From Owenia fusiformis (taxonomy: Eukaryota; Annelida; Polychaeta; Sabellida; Oweniidae), in NCBI GenBank assembly GCA_903813345.2, contig CAIIXF020000005.1:29391375-29455374 (forward strand): DNA of 64,000 bases. Reading direction: 5' to 3'. This document shows, piece after piece, positions 61,001-64,000 of the stretch. The notes below the pieces were generated by a model that made no database searches, was not told the origin of the DNA, and worked only from the letters and a program-made list of their open reading frames with translations. The translations under genes and the position numbers were made by a program. Numbering within the stretch: the first letter of the stretch is position 1; every line of letters begins with the position of its first letter.

Positions 61001-63356
61001 TGTTCTACAAGTCAGAAACGTTCCAATAACACAAATCAGAAACGTTCCAATAACAAGGCAACATCATTAACTGGAATATTTAGGTCACGTCCAAATGGTT
61101 AAATCTAAAAAATATTTTTTCGACAATTGCTACTCATTTAAACCCTTTAAAAATCATGATTTTCGTTCACAATATAGCTACTTTCATTATAAATCAGTGT
61201 ATTCATTGGATACAAGGCAGGCTGGTGATTATCAGGCAAAATAGGTGAAAACACTTGCAGAATCGCTCACATCCCGAAATAACAAGACTATAGCAAACGG
61301 TTCGTACAAAAAAGGCGTTTGCGTGTGCCTGAAGATAGGGTATATAGTATGGTAAGTTATCTAATTGTGTTATAATTTATATAAAGTCAAGTGAAAGCAA
61401 GTTCATAACCAAATTTACAAACCTACCTCTACTTTTTTCCATAAATCAAGTCCAAATGGTTATGAAAAACAAGTCCGGAACGATTTACGTTGGGTAGTAT
61501 CGGAGACCGTGACATTCATTATCCCTTGAACCTACCTAAATAGTGCATATGTAGAGCAGTATTGAGTATGTGAATAGGGTAGGGAAGCGTCTGGCGAGTA
61601 CAACTTGACGAAGCCATGGCAGATTCAGTATGACTTTCTAATCCTGGTTTGATATCGAGGTAACGCTGACCGACTACAAAGACTCCAGCGTCATTGGGTC
61701 TCAAGTTTGGTGTGTAGAACAATGTTACACCAGAACTGTCGGTGTAATCAGAGCGCAATTCTGGGTTATTCCAATGCATCTGGAATAACATAATGAGAGA
61801 TTTTCAACGATCTATCAAATATTAAATGGAATATACAGTCTAATATACAATGAATTCAGCTCCATGTTCAACTTAACTTCATGATTTTATTAAAATACCT
61901 CGAGACCTTGAATATCAAACTTTATTCCATGATGGTGAAATTCCCTGCAATCTGATTGGTCCATGTGACTTAAATATATCCTGTATTTACACGCACTTTC
62001 CACTTAGCATTGAATACAGAGTGAAAATGACGTCAGCGTTGGGATACGGTCCAGTATCCCAACGCCCCAGATTTTCATCCAGGATATGACTATTACTGAA
62101 AAAATCAATGGCGATCTGTTTACACCAACGCATGCTAATATTTGCATTTTGCTAGAAATATCTGATTTGAATATCAGGAAATGATACGGTGATCACCACA
62201 ATTTATCATTTTAGGATAAAAACACTCATCTGTAATTATAAAAAAATCAGTATGAAGCATGCACATTGTTTTCATGAACTAGTAAAAATCCAATATGGCA
62301 TTCGAAAGTCGAAAAAAACGTTTCGTTACACTGCTCCAGCTGATGAAATTGAAGAAAAATGTTGAAGAAAATCAAACGTATCGTATAATACAATAAAAGC
62401 AAAACAACAAGGCCGAAAAGATTTTGAAGGAATATCGATGTAAAATATTTTTGAGGTGAGAAGGTTGATCTGTTTCTCCGGTCCCAAGCCAAGGAAATGG
62501 ACTTGATTTAGGGGAGTTTTATCTGAGTAATCATGGAATAAAAACGTTATTCAATGATTTCTCGTGAAATACAGAAAATATTCTTCCCTTGAACGTCTGT
62601 ATTTCACTCTGCTAGCGCATCGTGAAATACGACCTTCTCGGGAAGAATATTTTCTGTATTTCACTCGAATCATTGAATAACTTATAGTACTCCTTTTTGG
62701 GGCTACCCTCAGGCCCGTAGCCAGGATTTGCCAAGGGGGGGGGGGGGGGTTCAATTTTCAAAAATTTCCAGGGGGGGGTTCACATTTGACAATTTTGGCC
62801 CAAATTAGGCTAAAATCACTTGAGAAATGCTCAAAATGGTCAAAAACTGCATGATTTTGAAAGAATTTTTGGCCAGGGGGGGGGGGGGGGTTCGCCCGAA
62901 CCCTGCGAACCCCCCTGGCTACGGGCCTGACCCTGTACAAGCAATAATGACGCGCAGTTCGCACTTAGAGGTAGAATGGACATGATAGTGGTATACTTTC
63001 TTACAGACCCTCCAGTTTTAACCTCGGATGATTTGCTAGTAGAAGTAAAGAACCGAATCCTACTGAGAAAGGGGAATTGGTTGGCGAAAGCATGACAAGA
63101 CAAACCATAATAATATTCCAAATATAGGTACAAGGATGTATAAAGGACATTGCTCATCGTGTTTAATACGGTACCTGCATGACCGCATATTTGTATCCGT
63201 GTTTTCCAATTCTGAAAGCTGCACGTTCCGAGTAACAATTTCCTGGTGATCCAAGACTCCAGCCAGTAATTATATTGCTACAACCAGTGTCCATTCCACA
63301 TAATGTTGGAGTTCCAAATTTAGTGCGAACGTCAGATTCACCACCCGTTAGATCCT
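58076..63356 (-). CDS. Second temptin-type copper monooxygenase, exons 5-8 (partial)
   Basis: A tandem paralogue of the gene at 27,468-37,931. Exons seen: 63356-63175 (exon 5, 182 nt), 61779-61536 (exon 6, 244 nt), 58974-58887 (exon 7, 88 nt) and 58622-58076 (exon 8, 547 nt). Lengths and phases match the first copy except exon 8, which is 6 nt shorter around ELCPKARGRALT. The copper ligands of these exons are kept: His in QMHWNNP, HxH in LHMHYLG, Met in TSAEMC. The hydrophobic C-terminus is also kept. Exons 1-4, with signal peptide, temptin domain and the HH pair, must lie beyond position 64,000 and were not seen. No stop or frameshift is present in these exons. Introns 5 and 6 are loaded with transposons that the first copy lacks. 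Confidence 0.88.
59289..61511. mobile_element. 2,223-bp DNA transposon, CAC-type ends, 5-bp duplication
   Basis: Exact 63-bp inverted ends (59289-59351 and 61449-61511) begin CACGGTCTCC. The flanks carry ACATT on both sides (59284-59288 and 61512-61516). It lies in intron 6 of the second monooxygenase gene; the matching intron of the first gene lacks it, giving an empty site. CAC-starting ends with a 5-bp duplication recall Transib, but no transposase is visible, so the superfamily is open. Other content: a zinc-finger exon and a 24-bp direct repeat ('aacgttccaataaca' words near 61,017-61,058). Confidence 0.85.
59930..60246 (+). pseudogene. Zinc-finger exon carried by the CAC transposon
   Basis: After a good acceptor (gtaatttcag ending at 59929) an open frame encodes a C2H2-like finger (KCHECTFKS...FFEHFKRDHP), then an uncharacterised region (DKGIWRYKTLDYGFRMCDK) and a Lys/Met-rich end (KRMRFKAMCQIKKMM) with a stop at 60244-60246. 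One TAG at 60142-60144 interrupts it. No ATG or preceding exon was identified. It may be part of the element's own protein or a captured host exon. Confidence 0.5.
61931..62551 (+). repeat. Dispersed 0.6-kb repeat, copy 1
   Basis: Matches 63421-64000 in the same orientation with substitutions and small gaps. Shared words include 'gatggtgaaattccctgcaa', 'tgacgtcagcgttgggatac' and 'gatctgtttctccggtc'. It contains a TGACGTCA palindrome (about 62,028) and a hairpin 'gttgggatac...gtatcccaac'. It lies in intron 5 of the second monooxygenase gene. Confidence 0.8.
62545..62695. repeat. Palindrome with 'gtgaaatacagaaaatattcttccc' type arms
   Basis: 'gttattcaatgatt' near 62,548 pairs with 'aatcattgaataac' near 62,667. 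'gaaatacagaaaatattctt' pairs with 'aagaatattttctgtatttc'. It forms a hairpin arm about 60 bases long. Confidence 0.7.
62710..62929. mobile_element. MITE of the 'caggcccgtagccagg' family, better copy
   Basis: Perfect 16-bp ends caggcccgtagccagg and cctggctacgggcctg with subterminal poly-G runs. Both flanks read 'accct', which could be a 5-base target duplication. A related decayed copy is at 26333-26504. Confidence 0.75.
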
Positions 63357-63420
63357 CTGTGTATTAGTTGAACAAAATAAAAATAGTATTAAAAATCAGA
63401 ATACAAGTAGTTTTTTCCGT

Positions 63421-64000
63421 GATGGTGAAATTCCCTGCAATCTTATTGGTCCATGCGACTTAAATATATCTTGTATTTACAGGCACTTTCCACTTATAGC
63501 GTTGGAGAAGAGTGAAGATGACGTCAGCGTTGGGATACGGTCGAGTATCCCAACACCCCAGATTAGTTTACACCAACGCGTGTTAATCTTTGAATTTTAC
63601 TTAAACTTTGAATTTTACTTATTTTAAATATCAGAAAATGATACTGTGATCATCGCAACTTTTAATTCTAGGATAAAAACACGCATTTGTAAATATAAGA
63701 AATCAACTTGAAACATGCACGTTGTTTTCACGTACTAGTAAAAATCCAATATGGCAGACATAAGTCGAAAAAACGTTTCGCTATTCTGCACTTCAAGATG
63801 ATAAAATTGAAGAGAAAATACAGAAAATCAAACGTACCGTCTAGTACAAAGTAAACAAGGCTGAAAAGATTTTAAAGGAATATCGATCAAAAATATCTTT
63901 TGAGGTGAGAAGCTAAGGTTGATCTGTTTCTCCGGTCAGGCTTAGGAAATGGACTTAATTTTGGGGGATTTTTATCTGAATAATCATGGAACAAAAACGT
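63421..64000 (+). repeat. Dispersed 0.6-kb repeat, copy 2 (runs off the window)
   Basis: Second copy of 61931-62551, lying in intron 4 of the second monooxygenase gene. It also keeps TGACGTCA (about 63,519) and the 'gttgggatac' hairpin. Confidence 0.8.

Overview
The window looks like nuclear DNA of an animal, most likely a mollusc. It is AT-rich, its genes have spliceosomal introns with GT/AG borders, and it is crowded with palindromic and inverted-repeat transposons. The two best-supported host genes are tandem copies of a secreted copper monooxygenase whose N-terminus is a temptin domain, a family first described as an Aplysia water-borne pheromone component. No bacterial-style operons, CRISPR arrays or rRNA genes were seen.

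Layout. 1-10.6 kb is repeat-rich intergenic DNA: a mariner-like relic nested in a palindromic element, a LINE fragment, a small MITE, a foldback element built from tandem 'acgccgt' motifs, and a second intact copy of the palindromic element. 10.6-12.3 kb (minus strand) holds the 3' part of a cysteine-rich type I membrane protein with a mucin-like stalk and a tyrosine-motif cytoplasmic tail; its reading frame switches once. 12.5-15.7 kb is a cluster of foldback elements. 15,873-25,104 is a 9,232-bp Polinton/Maverick-type element with 6-bp target duplications (GACATG), about 160-bp terminal inverted repeats, and three genes on one strand: a zinc-finger protein-primed type DNA polymerase B with introns, a zinc-finger/FtsK-HerA-like packaging ATPase, and a chromodomain integrase with two in-frame stops. 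No capsid or protease gene is visible.

26.3-27.2 kb holds three short repeat families. 27,468-37,931 (minus) is a complete eight-exon temptin/dopamine-beta-hydroxylase-like gene (563 codons predicted) with a TATA box at 38,011-38,018; every exon border keeps phase. 38-58 kb is intergenic: palindromic MITEs, a 186-bp repeat present twice with one mismatch, a 75-bp exact direct repeat, a 22-bp minisatellite of nearly 2 kb, a tRNA-derived SINE, a 9-bp-TSD element, a perfect 43-bp palindrome and a 3.1-kb foldback element. 58,076-64,000+ (minus) is the second temptin/monooxygenase copy, with exons 5-8 in the window and its 5' part beyond the right edge.

The tandem gene copies act as a natural control. 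A 2,223-bp DNA transposon starting CACGGTCTCC with a 5-bp duplication (ACATT) sits in intron 6 of the second copy, and the matching place in the first copy is an empty site. It carries a zinc-finger exon of unknown origin. All calls rest on reading the sequence; no database search was run.
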